NCBI RefSeq assembly: GCF_003473485.1
Contig: NC_053042.1
Coordinates: forward strand, 15,396,501-15,460,500
Source: Medicago truncatula
Taxonomy: Eukaryota > Streptophyta > Magnoliopsida > Fabales > Fabaceae
Reading direction: 5' to 3'
DNA: 64,000 bases
The notes under the pieces were generated by a model. The model worked only from the letters and a program-made list of their open reading frames with translations, was not told where the DNA came from and searched no databases. Every line of letters starts with the position of its first letter. The first letter of the stretch is position 1. Positions 33,905 to 45,030 of the stretch are shown piece by piece. Both the position numbers and the translations under genes were made by a program.

Positions 33905-36085
33905 AAAATTCCACCTTCAATTGGTAACCTGATCAATTTGGATATTATTGACCTTTATGGTAATCAACTTTATGGAACAATTCCTTCCACTATCGGAAAT
34001 TGGAAATTTAACGAAAGTAAGTGCATTATCTCTTTTATCAAACGATCTCACTGGGAATATTCCAACAGAAATGAATAGGCTTAACAAATTGAAGATTCTG
34101 CAGTTTGGTGATAATAATTTCATAGGTCATTTACCTCCCAATATATGTAGTAGTGGAAAGTTAACTGTGTTCTCGGCTAGAAATACTCAGTTCACAGGTC
34201 CAATTCCAAAGAGTTTGAAGAATTGTTCAAGTCTAAAGAGAGTGAGACTTGAACAAAACCAACTTGCTGGAAATATAACAGATAGCTTTGGTGTGTGTCC
34301 AAACTTGTACTACATGGAATTGAGTGGTAATAAATATTTTGGCCATATTTCACCTAATTGGGGAAAACGCAAGAATCTCATAAGCCTTAAAATCTCCAAC
34401 AATAATTTAACAGGGAGTATACCACTAGAATTGGTTGGGGCAACCAATTTACATTTACTTGATTTGTCCTCGAATCAACTAACAGGAGAAATTCCAATGG
34501 AGCTAGGCAACTTATCTTCATTGATCCAACAACTCTCGATAAGTAGCAATTACTTTTCAGGGGAAGTTCCTGTACAAATTGCCTCATTGAAGGAAGTTGC
34601 TATCTTGGAGCTGGCAACAAATAATTTAAGTGGCTTCGTCCCAAAACAACTTGGAAGATTATCTATGTTATTACACTTAAATATGAGCCAAAATAAGTTT
34701 GAAGGAAACATTCCTGATGAGATTGGACAGTTAAAAGTTATTGAAAATCTTGATCTTAGTGGGAATTCTTTGAATGGAACCATACCAACAATGCTTGGAC
34801 AGTTAAATCGCTTAGAAACATTGAATCTTTTTTGTACCATTCCCTTGACCTATGGTGAGATGTCAGGCTTGACAACTGTTGATATATCATGCAACCAATT
34901 GAAGGGTCCAATTCCAAAAATTTCATCCTTCCTACAAGCCCCATTTGAAGCATTAAGAAATAACAAAGGCTTGTGTGGTAATGTCTCTGGCCTAGAGCAT
35001 TGCTCAACATCTGGTGGCAACTTTCATAGTCTCATAATACTAACACAATTTTGGTGTATGAGAATATCATCGAAGCCACTGAAGATTTTGACAGCAAGAT
35101 CAATCTCATTGGGGTTGGAGTACATGGAAGTGATTACAAAGCAGAGTTGCCTACTGGTCAAGTGGTAGCTGTGAAGAAACTCCATTCACTACCAAATGGA
35201 GATGTATCTAATCTAAAAGCTTTTGCAAGTTAGATTAGTGCTTAGACAGAAATCCGACATCGCAACATTGTAAAGTTATATGGGTTTTGTTCACATCGAC
35301 TACACTCATTTTTGGTTTATGAATTCTTGGAGAAGGGTAGCATGGACAACATTTTGAAGGACAATGAACAAGCTAGTGAATTTGATTGGAATAGAAGGGT
35401 GAATGTCATTAAAGATATAGCTAATGCTTTATGCTATCTACATCATGATTGTTCCCCTCCTATTGTTCATCGAGATATATCCAGCAAGAATGTTATTTTG
35501 GATTTGGAATATGTAGCTCATGTCTCAGACTTTGGAACATCTAAGTTTTTAAATCCCAATTCATCCAATATGACTTCTTTTGCAGGCGCACCTTTGGATA
35601 TGCTGCACCAGGTGAATTCCCTTTTTTATATTAATTAAGGTTATAATATTTTGTAGCTTATACTTACATGTAAAATGTAATTATTTTACAATTGTTAAAT
35701 CTACATTTCATGTTTTGTTTATGGAATCCTATTATTCACATGATAAATCTTTTTAAATTTCTACAGAACTTGCATACACAATGGAAGTAATGAGAAATGT
35801 GATGTGTATAGTTTTGGGGTATTAACCTTGGAAATACATTTTGGAAAGCACCCTGGAGATATTGTAACTTATTTGTGGCAACAACCTTCACAAAGTGCTA
35901 CGGACCTGACAATTGATACTATTCCATTGATGGATATGTTAGACCAACGTCTCCCTCGTCCTACAAATGACATCATTGTTCACAAGGTGGCATCGATGAT
36001 AAGGATTGCAGTTGCTTGCTTAACTGAAAGCCCGCGTTCTCGCCCTACCATGGAGCAGGTCTGCAAGCAGTTTGTAATGTCATAA
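33905..36085 (+). pseudogene. RLK6: degenerate LRR receptor kinase pseudogene
   Basis: The 5' end is missing: similarity starts inside an LRR with no start, signal peptide or cap. Further damage: an 8 bp duplication near 33999; loss of part of an LRR near 34830; a 162 bp deletion near 35054 removing the transmembrane and juxtamembrane codons; in-frame stops near 35231-35247; a 2 bp insertion near 35587; and a 1 bp deletion at 35789 in the last exon (35767-36085). The intron position is preserved (35612-35766). The LRRs differ more from RLK1-5 than those do from each other, so this is an older copy. Confidence 0.95.
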
Positions 36086-38447
36086 TTATCTTCAAAGGGT
36101 TAATTACATATATATTGTCTCATCTATATAGCCTAAATGTTGTCCACATATCCCACAATATGGCTGTCAAAGTTCCGTAGACTACTACCCACAAACATAT
36201 GTCAGCTAAGTCACCAACATATTGCATTCAACACAATTAGGTATTTTCAATAGAATAAATTTGCTATCAGCAGATTCTCACGAAACAAGAACACTGGCAA
36301 ATAATGTTTGATCATGACAAGAGTTGCATTGAGATAGATAGACTAATAATATCACAGAAGAAAAAACAAAAATAAGGTAGATGGTATCAATAAATGATCC
36401 TCAGGACGGCAAAAACAAAGCCCTTACATGGTTACTGGAGCTTTCAATTCAATCCCTTTAAAGCAAATTTTATCACATATCATGGTTGGTGAAACAAATA
36501 CTGAGAACTTATAAGCTCACAAGTCAACATTCTAGGAGAATTGAGAAAATAGCTTCAATAGCTTCTTTGGCTGAAAATGTAAGCATCTAATAAAGTTACT
36601 AATTTACCTTATGGAATAGCTATCGATACAGCCTAGTAATCTGTACTGTAGGGCATCCTACAATAACCCGTTCCAGTTTTATCTTCGTTTTCTCTGTTTT
36701 CATTTTTTTTAAAATAACTTCCTCTCGTTGCTTTGGGAATTTCATCACATGGTAATGTATAGATTTGTTGCCAAATGCATCTTGAAGTGTTAGACTTTGG
36801 TCTGCATCATCATCTCTTGAGTAAGTTTCAAAATTTCCTCCAAGTTTTACCGTATATAGACGACTCTGTTGTAATTTTTAGAGGAGGAGGGGGACACAAA
36901 ATAATAAGAAAACTCAGCTCAGAAGGGGAAATAGATAAGGGCTAGAAATTATAAGAAAACAGGCCAAATATCATACAAATAAACTCATCACATTAATCAA
37001 TGTATTGTCATCATAATAAGTTATTAGATTTTGAGACCCCTTATCACAATATGAGAACACAAACATCCAAATGGCAACTAATTATTTGTCAAAAAAGGAA
37101 ATTAATTAACACAACTTCATTTTGCACAAATGCAAATCCGCATGAACTTTACTTAACAATCAGAATGAACATTCAAATGTTGGAGCATAATGTCAGAAAT
37201 CAAATGTAGAAGCTGATATAAAAGAAGAATATTATTAGTACATGATAATGAACGGTTCTAAAAAGAAACCTTGCAATTTTTGTTGAACAACCGCAACAAG
37301 CTAACCGAGTAAAAGGATAGTTCAAGTGAAAACCAACAACAAAAAAGCCTATCTATCAACTCTGAAAACATACAGAAAACACATTAAATACAAAGGAAAC
37401 AAAATACCCATTGTACCAATAACTCGATAAGTTGGTGACACTTAACAAGATTCTCAACGATGCTTTGATGATGCAGCAGTTTTGCATTGACTAAGGATTT
37501 GCTTTCTTTTGAAATTGTAGGTGCAATTGTGATCACAACTATCAAATTGAGATGCATATAGTGAATTGAAGAGTGAAAAACCTATTTCCAAATCATAAAT
37601 GGAATCTAACTATGAATTGTATGTTGCACAATTAATGAAAACATGACATTAAGATTAAACATGTGATATACAGTACACACCAATAAAAAAAACATAAGTT
37701 GATATATCGTATCCAAACTTCAAAATAATTCACGATTCAAGTCATCAATCAAAATGACAAAAGTGACTGGCTACACAAAGCTCAAGTGTTCAACCCCTAA
37801 AAAATCATAATCTATAATAATAAATCGAGATTCATCAGAATAAATTAAGGTTCATGTTGCGGCTCAAAAATCGGACAGAAAGAATTGAGATCCACGCTGT
37901 GATTCATGTCAAATTAGATACAAGCAATTTTCATAGGTTAGGTTCATTTTGTTTCAAACCGAGATACGACTAGAATGTATTGTAAAATATTTATAAACAT
38001 GGCTGTGATGACAGATAATCTAGTACTAGTGCTGTCAAAATGAATTTTGGCTTGATGTCTTCTCTCATTCTATATTCCTTCATAAATAGCTACAATTAAT
38101 GACTTAATCACTATTACTAATTACAAATATATTATGATTTGAATTCTAATTCTAATCATATACAATTAGTAACTTCCTAAATTATACAAAATATATAGGA
38201 AACTAATCATAACAGATCCCCTTATTGACAAGTACAAGTTGTAGAACAAGATAAGAGAATGCAAATTCTTTTGTTGATGACACTCCACTGTGATAAGCTT
38301 TTAAAATATAAATAAATAATCAAAAATCCAACCAAATGTTCTCAATCCAATAACGTAGCTGTAAATATGTGATGTGTGGTAAAAGAAGATAATTACCTCT
38401 CCCATTGCAAAAATGTTGTATACTAAATCAAATGTTCTGATCCATTT
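36086..38447. other. Spacer between RLK6 and PPR3
   Basis: 36086-37570 is unique AT-rich sequence with only chance short frames. 37570-38447 matches the PPR1 and PPR2 3' flanks. No gene is supported. Confidence 0.6.
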
Positions 38448-41009
38448 TCACCAGTACCCTTTGCACGAGCAAGATCCATTTTTGAAATGATGGAATCGAC
38501 TCGAGTCTCTGAGTATGATCTCATGTTCAACAATCATGGATATATAGGTTATGGCACTATGGCAATCACCACAGATGCGTAAATTCTTAGTGATTCGAAT
38601 AGGTGCACCTGGGGGTAGTGTTAGGATGGCATAGGCAAGAGCCAACTTCTCACTGTGTTCTAAAAGCTGGTCACCCTTTTCTTCATCATCCACATCATGA
38701 AGAGCAAAGTTTGTCTGTGGAACATACCCAATGGCCTTAATGCGCTGAATCAAATCTGCCAGCGTTTCATATATCTTCCGAGATTGTGAGTGAGTTCTGT
38801 CTCCCACATAAAAGGTTTCCATACCTTTCCTTCCTTGGACCCAGCTCCAACCAGGTCTTTTCTTGATTCCAGTACGTTTCATCAAATATCTAATTCTCGC
38901 CACATCTTTCCAGCGTCTGGCATTAGCATATATATTTGAAAGCAGTGTATATGTCCCATCATTGTCAGCCTTCAATTCTAACAGTTTTTTCGCCGCGAAT
39001 TCTGCAAGTTCTATATTTGAGTGTGTCCTACAAGCACTAAGCAAGGTAATCCACACTACTGGTGTTGGTTCCATCGACATATCATTAATGAGTCTCGTAG
39101 CTTCACATAGACGACCGGCTCGACCCAAAAGATCAACCATACAAGCATAATGCTCTACTCCAGGATCAACTCCAAAATCCTTGCTCATTCTATAAAACAA
39201 ATTGATTCCACGATCCACCATTCCCGAATGACTACAAGCATAAAGCACAACAAGAAAGGTTATGCCATCAGGCACTAGAGCTTCTTTCCTCATCTCATCA
39301 AAAACACGGAAAGCATCTTCGCTGCGTCCATGCATGCCATACCCGGTGAGTAGCGAGGTCCAAGAGACAGCATTTCTCTTTGACATGCTGTCGAAAACTA
39401 CTTGGGCAGTATCTACATCTCCAGATTTGGAATACATGTCTATGAGACAATTAGCCACAAACAAAACATCTGAATCGATACGACTTCTTCGCAATACATA
39501 AGCATGAATTTGCTTACCAAACTTCAATGCTGCCAAACGAGCACAGGCCATGAGCACACAAGATATAGTAAAATCATTAGGAACTATGCAGTTATCAATT
39601 TTAAACATTTCAGAGAAAAGTTGCAGGGCATGATTTGCATCACCATGCTGAGCATAACCTCCAATCATCACAGTCCAAGTCACCACATCCCTATCTTTAG
39701 GACATATTTCATCAAACATAGCACGAGCCACTTCTAAACTCTTGCATTTAGCATACATATCAATTAGAGCATTAATCACCGCCAAATCATCAGTATCATC
39801 ATTATGCTCCCCCTTGAGAATAAATTTAACTGAATAACAATGAGTTTCTTTTCCATGAAGCAAAGCTCCAACAGACGCACAAGCAGAAAGCAACGACATG
39901 AGCGTAACCACATTAGGACGACAACGACATCCACACATTTGCCGAAACACATCCATTGCTTCACAACCAAACCCCCTCTGAGCATACCCAGAAATAACAG
40001 AACTCCAAGTAACAACATCCGACTCAATTTTCTCTTCCCTCATTTTCCCAAACAAAGAAAGAGCATCCTCAAATCTACCATTTTGAGAATACCCGGTAAC
40101 CATGGCATTCCAAGTAACAACATCCTTAAACCTCATCCTCTCAAAAACCTTATTAGCATCCTCCATTTTCCCGCATTTTGCATACATATCAACCAAAGCA
40201 TTCCCAACAAAAACATCCTCAACCAACCCACTTCTGACACAAAAACCATGAACTTGTCTCCCACATAACCCCAAACCAAGATAACCACAAACAGGAAGTA
40301 TATTAACAACACCAACAGTATCCGGCAAAATCCCATACCCCACCGTCATTTCCCTAAAAAGCGAAACAGCAACATTCGGAACAAAACAATGCGAATAAAC
40401 AGAAACAATTGAATTCCACGTCACTGAATCACAAATCCCTCTATAACACAATTCATCAAACACCTTACGCGCATGCACAACCGCCTTACATTTCCCATAC
40501 ATAGAAATCACAGCATTACAAACAAACACATTAGACTCAAAACCCAATCGAATAACACAACCATGAATCGAAGCACCAAGTTCAAAATTCGAAATTTCTC
40601 CGCACGCTTTGAAAACAAAAGGGAATGTGTAATGATCAGGTGTCCAGTGAAGTGTTTTCATACGACGAAAAAGGCGTAAAGCCGTGTTCGGGGAATTAAA
40701 ATGAAGTGCGTGTCGTATAAGTTGGTTCCACCAGTAAACGGAAGAGTGAGATGGTGTAACGTTTTTTTCTAAAAGTAAAATAGCGTTTGTTATGGAATTT
40801 GAGGAAATGTAAGTGTAAATGAGGTTGGTTACGTTTGTGTAACTGTTTAAAAGATGACCGTTTATGATGTATTGTTGATGAAGTAGTTTTGCTTGAGTTA
40901 ATGTTTTGCATTGTTGTTTTGAAATTGTTGAAGAATGATATAAGAGGAGGTTATGGGTGTTGATTAGTAGGGGTGGTTTTGAGTTGAATAGAGGGAAGCG
41001 TAAGAGCAT
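38448..41009 (-). CDS. PPR3: DYW-type pentatricopeptide repeat protein (PLS class)
   Basis: An intronless gene of 853 aa; the frame extends 18 codons upstream but only from a TTG, so I chose the ATG at 41009. The Ser/basic-rich N-terminus fits organelle import. Then follow tandem P, L and S PPR motifs (such as NALIDMYAKCG, VTWNAMVTGYSQNGRFEDAL), an E region with PG box (KKRPGWSWV), and a DYW domain with HSE at 785-787 and zinc ligands C813/C816 in CGDCHS. The last residues are KGYW instead of the usual DYW. DYW proteins edit C to U in organelle transcripts; the target is unknown. Length and layout recall Arabidopsis At5g16860 (from memory). It is the only intact member of three copies, and a MULE lies about 230 bp upstream. 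Confidence 0.92.
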   Translation of the reverse strand: MLLRFPLFNSKPPLLINTHNLLLYHSSTISKQQCKTLTQAKLLHQQYIINGHLLNSYTNVTNLIYTYISSNSITNAILLLEKNVTPSHSSVYWWNQLIRHALHFNSPNTALRLFRRMKTLHWTPDHYTFPFVFKACGEISNFELGASIHGCVIRLGFESNVFVCNAVISMYGKCKAVVHARKVFDELCYRGICDSVTWNSIVSVYSHCFVPNVAVSLFREMTVGYGILPDTVGVVNILPVCGYLGLGLCGRQVHGFCVRSGLVEDVFVGNALVDMYAKCGKMEDANKVFERMRFKDVVTWNAMVTGYSQNGRFEDALSLFGKMREEKIESDVVTWSSVISGYAQRGFGCEAMDVFRQMCGCRCRPNVVTLMSLLSACASVGALLHGKETHCYSVKFILKGEHNDDTDDLAVINALIDMYAKCKSLEVARAMFDEICPKDRDVVTWTVMIGGYAQHGDANHALQLFSEMFKIDNCIVPNDFTISCVLMACARLAALKFGKQIHAYVLRRSRIDSDVLFVANCLIDMYSKSGDVDTAQVVFDSMSKRNAVSWTSLLTGYGMHGRSEDAFRVFDEMRKEALVPDGITFLVVLYACSHSGMVDRGINLFYRMSKDFGVDPGVEHYACMVDLLGRAGRLCEATRLINDMSMEPTPVVWITLLSACRTHSNIELAEFAAKKLLELKADNDGTYTLLSNIYANARRWKDVARIRYLMKRTGIKKRPGWSWVQGRKGMETFYVGDRTHSQSRKIYETLADLIQRIKAIGYVPQTNFALHDVDDEEKGDQLLEHSEKLALAYAILTLPPGAPIRITKNLRICGDCHSAITYISMIVEHEIILRDSSRFHHFKNGSCSCKGYW

Positions 41010-41303
41010 GCTAAATTTTAAATGATGATTATGTAAAGAAGCAATCGAGAAATGAGTATTCAACTATATAGAGCAAGAAAGGATGTGGTGGTTCATCGTT
41101 CATCAACTTTGGGTGTTTTTTTGGGTAATAAGGGATGTTTAATTCAAGAAAGGGGAGGGAGGGAGAGAAGGTGGGAGATTTTAAAAGGATGAGAGGGAAG
41201 GTAAGGTTGTGAGAAGAAAAGATTTAAAAGTGTATTGTCTGAGAGAATTGTTCTTCTCACGTATAGTATGGCTGTGCCACACGGGTAAATTACATAAATA
41301 CTC

Positions 41304-41384
41304 CCTCGGCAGTTAACTGCCGAGGAATTTGAAATCCGGCTGCAGTTAACTGCCGAGGAATTCCTCGGTAGTTAACTGCCGAGG
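41304..41384. repeat. Left palindrome array, outer part
   Basis: Copies of a 22 bp palindrome made of CCTCGGCAGTT joined to its reverse complement: a perfect one at 41304-41325, a half copy at 41342-41358, and one with a single change at 41363-41384. The first forms the inner end of the terminal repeat. Confidence 0.88.
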
Positions 41385-41643
41385 AAAATGTTTCATCCGA
41401 TGAAACAGCTACCTGCTCCCCCTATACACTATTTTCTTCATCACCTTCATTTCCACCCCCATTCAATCCCAAAATCCATTTTTTTTTAATCAATTTTTGA
41501 TCCAAAATCATTCAAGCATCAAGCATAGGAGGTATCAACACACTATTGATGTAAAAAAACAGGTATTGTGCATTTTATTTGATTCATTTTTTGGGTGTTT
41601 TAGGGGTATCTATGTCAGTTACGTAGAACCCTGTCATGGGAAT

Positions 41644-41717
41644 CCTCGGCAGTTAACTACCGAGGAAAACTTCGGTCGTTTAGTGCCGAGGAAAACCTCG
41701 GTAGTTAGGTACCGAGG
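41644..41717. repeat. Left palindrome array, inner part (26 bp period)
   Basis: Three diverged copies of the same 22 bp palindrome start at 41644, 41670 and 41696, exactly 26 bp apart. They lie in the transcribed leader, within what may be a 5' UTR intron (41563-41885). Confidence 0.85.
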
Positions 41718-41887
41718 AACTCTTGGTGAAAATTTTCACCACGAAAAAATGGCAGCTACCGCCAGATTTTCAAATTTTTTTTTCTTTTGTTTTTTTTTTT
41801 GTTTTTTTTGTTTTGATTCATTATGGCATTGATGTTTATACATTACTTAGTTGTTAATTCATATTTATGTGTTGTTTAATTATAGTA

Positions 41888-43777
41888 ATGGGAGAGAATG
41901 CGAAAGATGTTCCGGGAGAGACAAAAGAAAATTTTGTCGAAAATTCCGGAGATGTCAAACCGCCTAATATTGAAGCGAAAACAAACATAGATGGAGCTTC
42001 CGTCCATGTTGAAGCTTCAAAGTATGTTGGCGGCTCCGGTGTACTCCCACTTCAACCCCACGAGGTCGACACGGCTAAGTTTTTTTCAGACGACGTTAAG
42101 TCGAAAAATAGAGATGAATTGCTTGAGTGGGTGCGTCGACAAGCAAATAAGGCGGGATTTACAATTGTCACACAAAGATCAAGCTTGATCAATCCAATGT
42201 TCCGGCTAGTGTGTGAAAGGAGTGGAACTCACATAGTTCCGGAAAAAAAACCGAAACATGCGAGGACGGGCTCAAGAAAATGCGGTTGCTTATTCATGAT
42301 TAGTGGATATCAAAGTAAGCAAACAAAGGAATGGGGATTGAACATTCTTAATGGAGTTCACAACCATCCCATGGAGCCGGCTTTAGAAGGACACATTCTT
42401 GCCGGTAGATTAAAGGAGGACGACAAGAAGATCGTACGTGACTTGACCAAGAGCAAGATGCTTCCAAGAAATATTTTGATACATTTTAAGAACCAAAGAC
42501 CACATTGCATGACAAATGTGAAGCAAGTGTACAATGAACGTCAACAAATATGGAAGGCAAATAGGGGTGACAAGAAGTTGTTGCAATTTCTAATCTCGAA
42601 GTTGGAGGAGCACAACTATACTTATTACTCAAGAACACAACTTGAAAGTAATACTATTGAAGATATTTTTTGGGCTCATCCAACATCCATTAAGTTGTTT
42701 AACAATTTTCCAACGGTTTTGGTTATGGACTCCATGTACAAAACCAACATGTATAGGATGCCAATGTTTGAGGTAGTTGGGGTGACTTCAACCGATTTGA
42801 CATATTCGGTTGGGTTTGGATTTATGACACATGAGAAAGAAGAAAACTTTGTTTGGGTTTTAAAAATGTTGCGTAAACTTCTTTCGTCAAAGATGAATAT
42901 GCCTAAGGTGATTGTTACCGATAGGGATATGTCTTTGATGAAAGCGGTTGCACATGTTTTTCCGGAAAGTTATGCATTGAATTGTTATTTTCATATGCAA
43001 GTTAATGTTAAACAAAGGTGTGTCTTGGATTGTAAATATCCTGTGGGCTTTAAAAAGGATGGGAAAGAGGTGGGCAATCGCGATGTGGTGAAGAAGATAA
43101 TGAAGGCATGGAAAGCTATTGTTGAATCGCCCACTCAACAGTTATATGCAAATGCATTAGTGGAGTTCAAAGATTCATGTAGTGATTTCCCAATTTTTGT
43201 AGATTATGTCATGACCACCTTGAATGAAGTGAAGGACAAAATTGTGAGGGCATGGACAGACCATGTGTTGCATCTTGGTTGCAGGACCACAAACATGGTC
43301 GAATCGGCCCATGCTTTGTTGAAGAAATACTTGGACAATAGTGTGGGTGATTTGGGTACTTGTTGGGAGAAAATACATCACATGTTGTTGCTCCAGTTCA
43401 CTGCTATACAAACATCCTTTAGTCAAAGTGTTTGCGTGTTGGAACATAGATTCAAAGATGTCACTTTGTACTCGGGGTTAGGTGGTCATGTGTCTAGAAA
43501 TGCTTTGGACAACATTGCTTTGGAAGAGACACGTTGTAGGGAAACATTGTGCATAGACAATGACATTTGTGGTTGTGTTCAAAGGACATCTTATGGGCTA
43601 CCATGTGCATGCAAAATTGCTACTAAACTCCTTCAAGAGAAGCCAATTTTATTGGATGAGATATACCACCATTGGCTTAGGTTATCTATGGATGAGATAT
43701 ACCACCTTGATGTCTCCACCACCACGAAAAGTACCAACCAAGGGAGCAAAGAAAAAAGTCGACATTGCGAGGTCTAA
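41888..43777 (+). CDS. MULE transposase with FAR1-type DNA-binding domain
   Basis: 629 aa from ATG 41888; an in-frame ATG at 41867 lies before a likely acceptor (ATTATAG), which suggests a 5' UTR intron. The N-terminal third has a FAR1/WRKY-GCM1-like zinc domain (VCERSGTH, RKCGC, NGVHNHPME). The MULE domain follows with catalytic residues D281 (LVMDSMYKT), D345 (VTDRDMS) and E472 (NMVESAH), and then a SWIM-like motif (CGCVQRTSYGLPCAC). It would cut and rejoin element ends at the terminal repeats. It is uninterrupted to the SWIM region. The last 30 residues follow a 17 bp direct repeat and probably read out of the original frame, overlapping the OTU ORF. Confidence 0.93.
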   Translation: MGENAKDVPGETKENFVENSGDVKPPNIEAKTNIDGASVHVEASKYVGGSGVLPLQPHEVDTAKFFSDDVKSKNRDELLEWVRRQANKAGFTIVTQRSSLINPMFRLVCERSGTHIVPEKKPKHARTGSRKCGCLFMISGYQSKQTKEWGLNILNGVHNHPMEPALEGHILAGRLKEDDKKIVRDLTKSKMLPRNILIHFKNQRPHCMTNVKQVYNERQQIWKANRGDKKLLQFLISKLEEHNYTYYSRTQLESNTIEDIFWAHPTSIKLFNNFPTVLVMDSMYKTNMYRMPMFEVVGVTSTDLTYSVGFGFMTHEKEENFVWVLKMLRKLLSSKMNMPKVIVTDRDMSLMKAVAHVFPESYALNCYFHMQVNVKQRCVLDCKYPVGFKKDGKEVGNRDVVKKIMKAWKAIVESPTQQLYANALVEFKDSCSDFPIFVDYVMTTLNEVKDKIVRAWTDHVLHLGCRTTNMVESAHALLKKYLDNSVGDLGTCWEKIHHMLLLQFTAIQTSFSQSVCVLEHRFKDVTLYSGLGGHVSRNALDNIALEETRCRETLCIDNDICGCVQRTSYGLPCACKIATKLLQEKPILLDEIYHHWLRLSMDEIYHLDVSTTTKSTNQGSKEKSRHCEV

Positions 43778-44723
43778 AGGAAAAATTACATCGACTAGTC
43801 GGATCCCTTCTTCTTGGGAGGTTGTTGATTTCCAAAATCCGGATAGCCAACCGTCACCATCACCAACAACATCATCATATAAAAGGAAAAAAGGTGCTCG
43901 TCTTGGTAAAACATCACTTTCCCCACTTCCACCACCTACTCGGTATCCAAAGCCTAAGGCTATCCCGGTTATGCGTCCTATTGATTATATGTCACGCTTC
44001 ATGCTTCCATTTATTGAAAAAGTGATGGATGTTATTGGCGATGGACATTGCGGATTCCGGGCTATTGCCGAGTTCATAGGCTTGACCGAAAAAAATCATC
44101 TCATGATCCGTACACATCTTATCCAAGAGTTGATGGATCATAGAGATGATTATGTTGAAGTATTTGCGGGTGAGGATCGTTATAACTACATTTTAAACGG
44201 ATTACATCCTCCCGCAAATACAAAAACTTGTGCACATCTTGTTGATAAGTGGTTGACTTTTCCGGACATGGGACACATTGTTGCTAATTATTACAAAATG
44301 TGTGTGGTGGTGTTGACAAATCTTGAAGTTGGAAACTCGGAATCGTTTTTCCCACTAAGAGGGCCACCACCGCCGGGTAATCAAAAAACTCCCATCTTGT
44401 GCCTTGGGGCAATTCCAAATCATTTTGTGCTTATTTCCTTGAAGAATGGTTGTCCACTACCTCCATCATCTACGGAGTGGCACAATCACAAGAAAGAAGA
44501 TGCGGTGACTTGGGAAGATGAGTATTTGGATCGACATGAGTTGTTCCGAAAGCTCATGGCTATTGAAAGTGGAAACAAACCGTCCAAACCACAAAAGGAG
44601 TCAAACAAAGCGGCACCTATTTTGTTGGACACTCCCGAAAAACCAAAGCAACAATTTGAAGTTATTGCGGAAGATGAGGAAGATTCTATGTCACTTGATC
44701 TTCTCCAATCACTTGGTCTTTAA
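43710..44723 (+). CDS. OTU-domain cysteine protease encoded by the MULE
   Basis: 337 aa from ATG 43710 (MSPPPRKVPTKGAKKKV); the frame is also open upstream to an ATG at 43560, inside the transposase gene. A basic, low-complexity linker precedes an OTU domain with GDGHCGFRAI (nucleophile C114) and PNHFVLI (His238), the catalytic pair of the OTU deubiquitinase family. The C-terminus is acidic. It overlaps the transposase in a different frame. As I recall, predicted legume proteins have a FAR1/MULE transposase and an OTU domain on one chain with the same PPPRKVPTKG linker, so this may be a frameshifted fusion rather than a separate gene. Its role in transposition is unknown. Confidence 0.85.
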   Translation: MSPPPRKVPTKGAKKKVDIARSKGKITSTSRIPSSWEVVDFQNPDSQPSPSPTTSSYKRKKGARLGKTSLSPLPPPTRYPKPKAIPVMRPIDYMSRFMLPFIEKVMDVIGDGHCGFRAIAEFIGLTEKNHLMIRTHLIQELMDHRDDYVEVFAGEDRYNYILNGLHPPANTKTCAHLVDKWLTFPDMGHIVANYYKMCVVVLTNLEVGNSESFFPLRGPPPPGNQKTPILCLGAIPNHFVLISLKNGCPLPPSSTEWHNHKKEDAVTWEDEYLDRHELFRKLMAIESGNKPSKPQKESNKAAPILLDTPEKPKQQFEVIAEDEEDSMSLDLLQSLGL

Positions 44724-44842
44724 TGAGTGATTTTTTTGTCGGTGTTAGTTCTTTTTTTTGTAGAAATTACACCGATGTATTTTTTGGAGTCGAAATTGTA
44801 ACGCCAATTTTTTGGTGGCCAATATATAACTAACATTATGTA

Positions 44843-44887
<45 letters not shown>

Positions 44888-45030
44888 AATATGATTTTTA
44901 TGTGGTGAAAATAATGCAATACTTATTTATAGCTTTTTAATGTTTCCGCATTTCATTTATTCGTTATTACATTCCATTTAATTTTGTTCTAATATATGAT
45001 TCTTTTGTTACAAAAATTTTCAAGTGAGAC

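Noticed and set aside
41010..41063. Upstream extension of PPR3
   Set aside because: It would start at TTG. The ATG at 41009 gives an 853 aa protein with a plausible targeting sequence.
44847..44884. (TA)n tract as a regulatory site
   Set aside because: It is a simple microsatellite in the noncoding part of the MULE.
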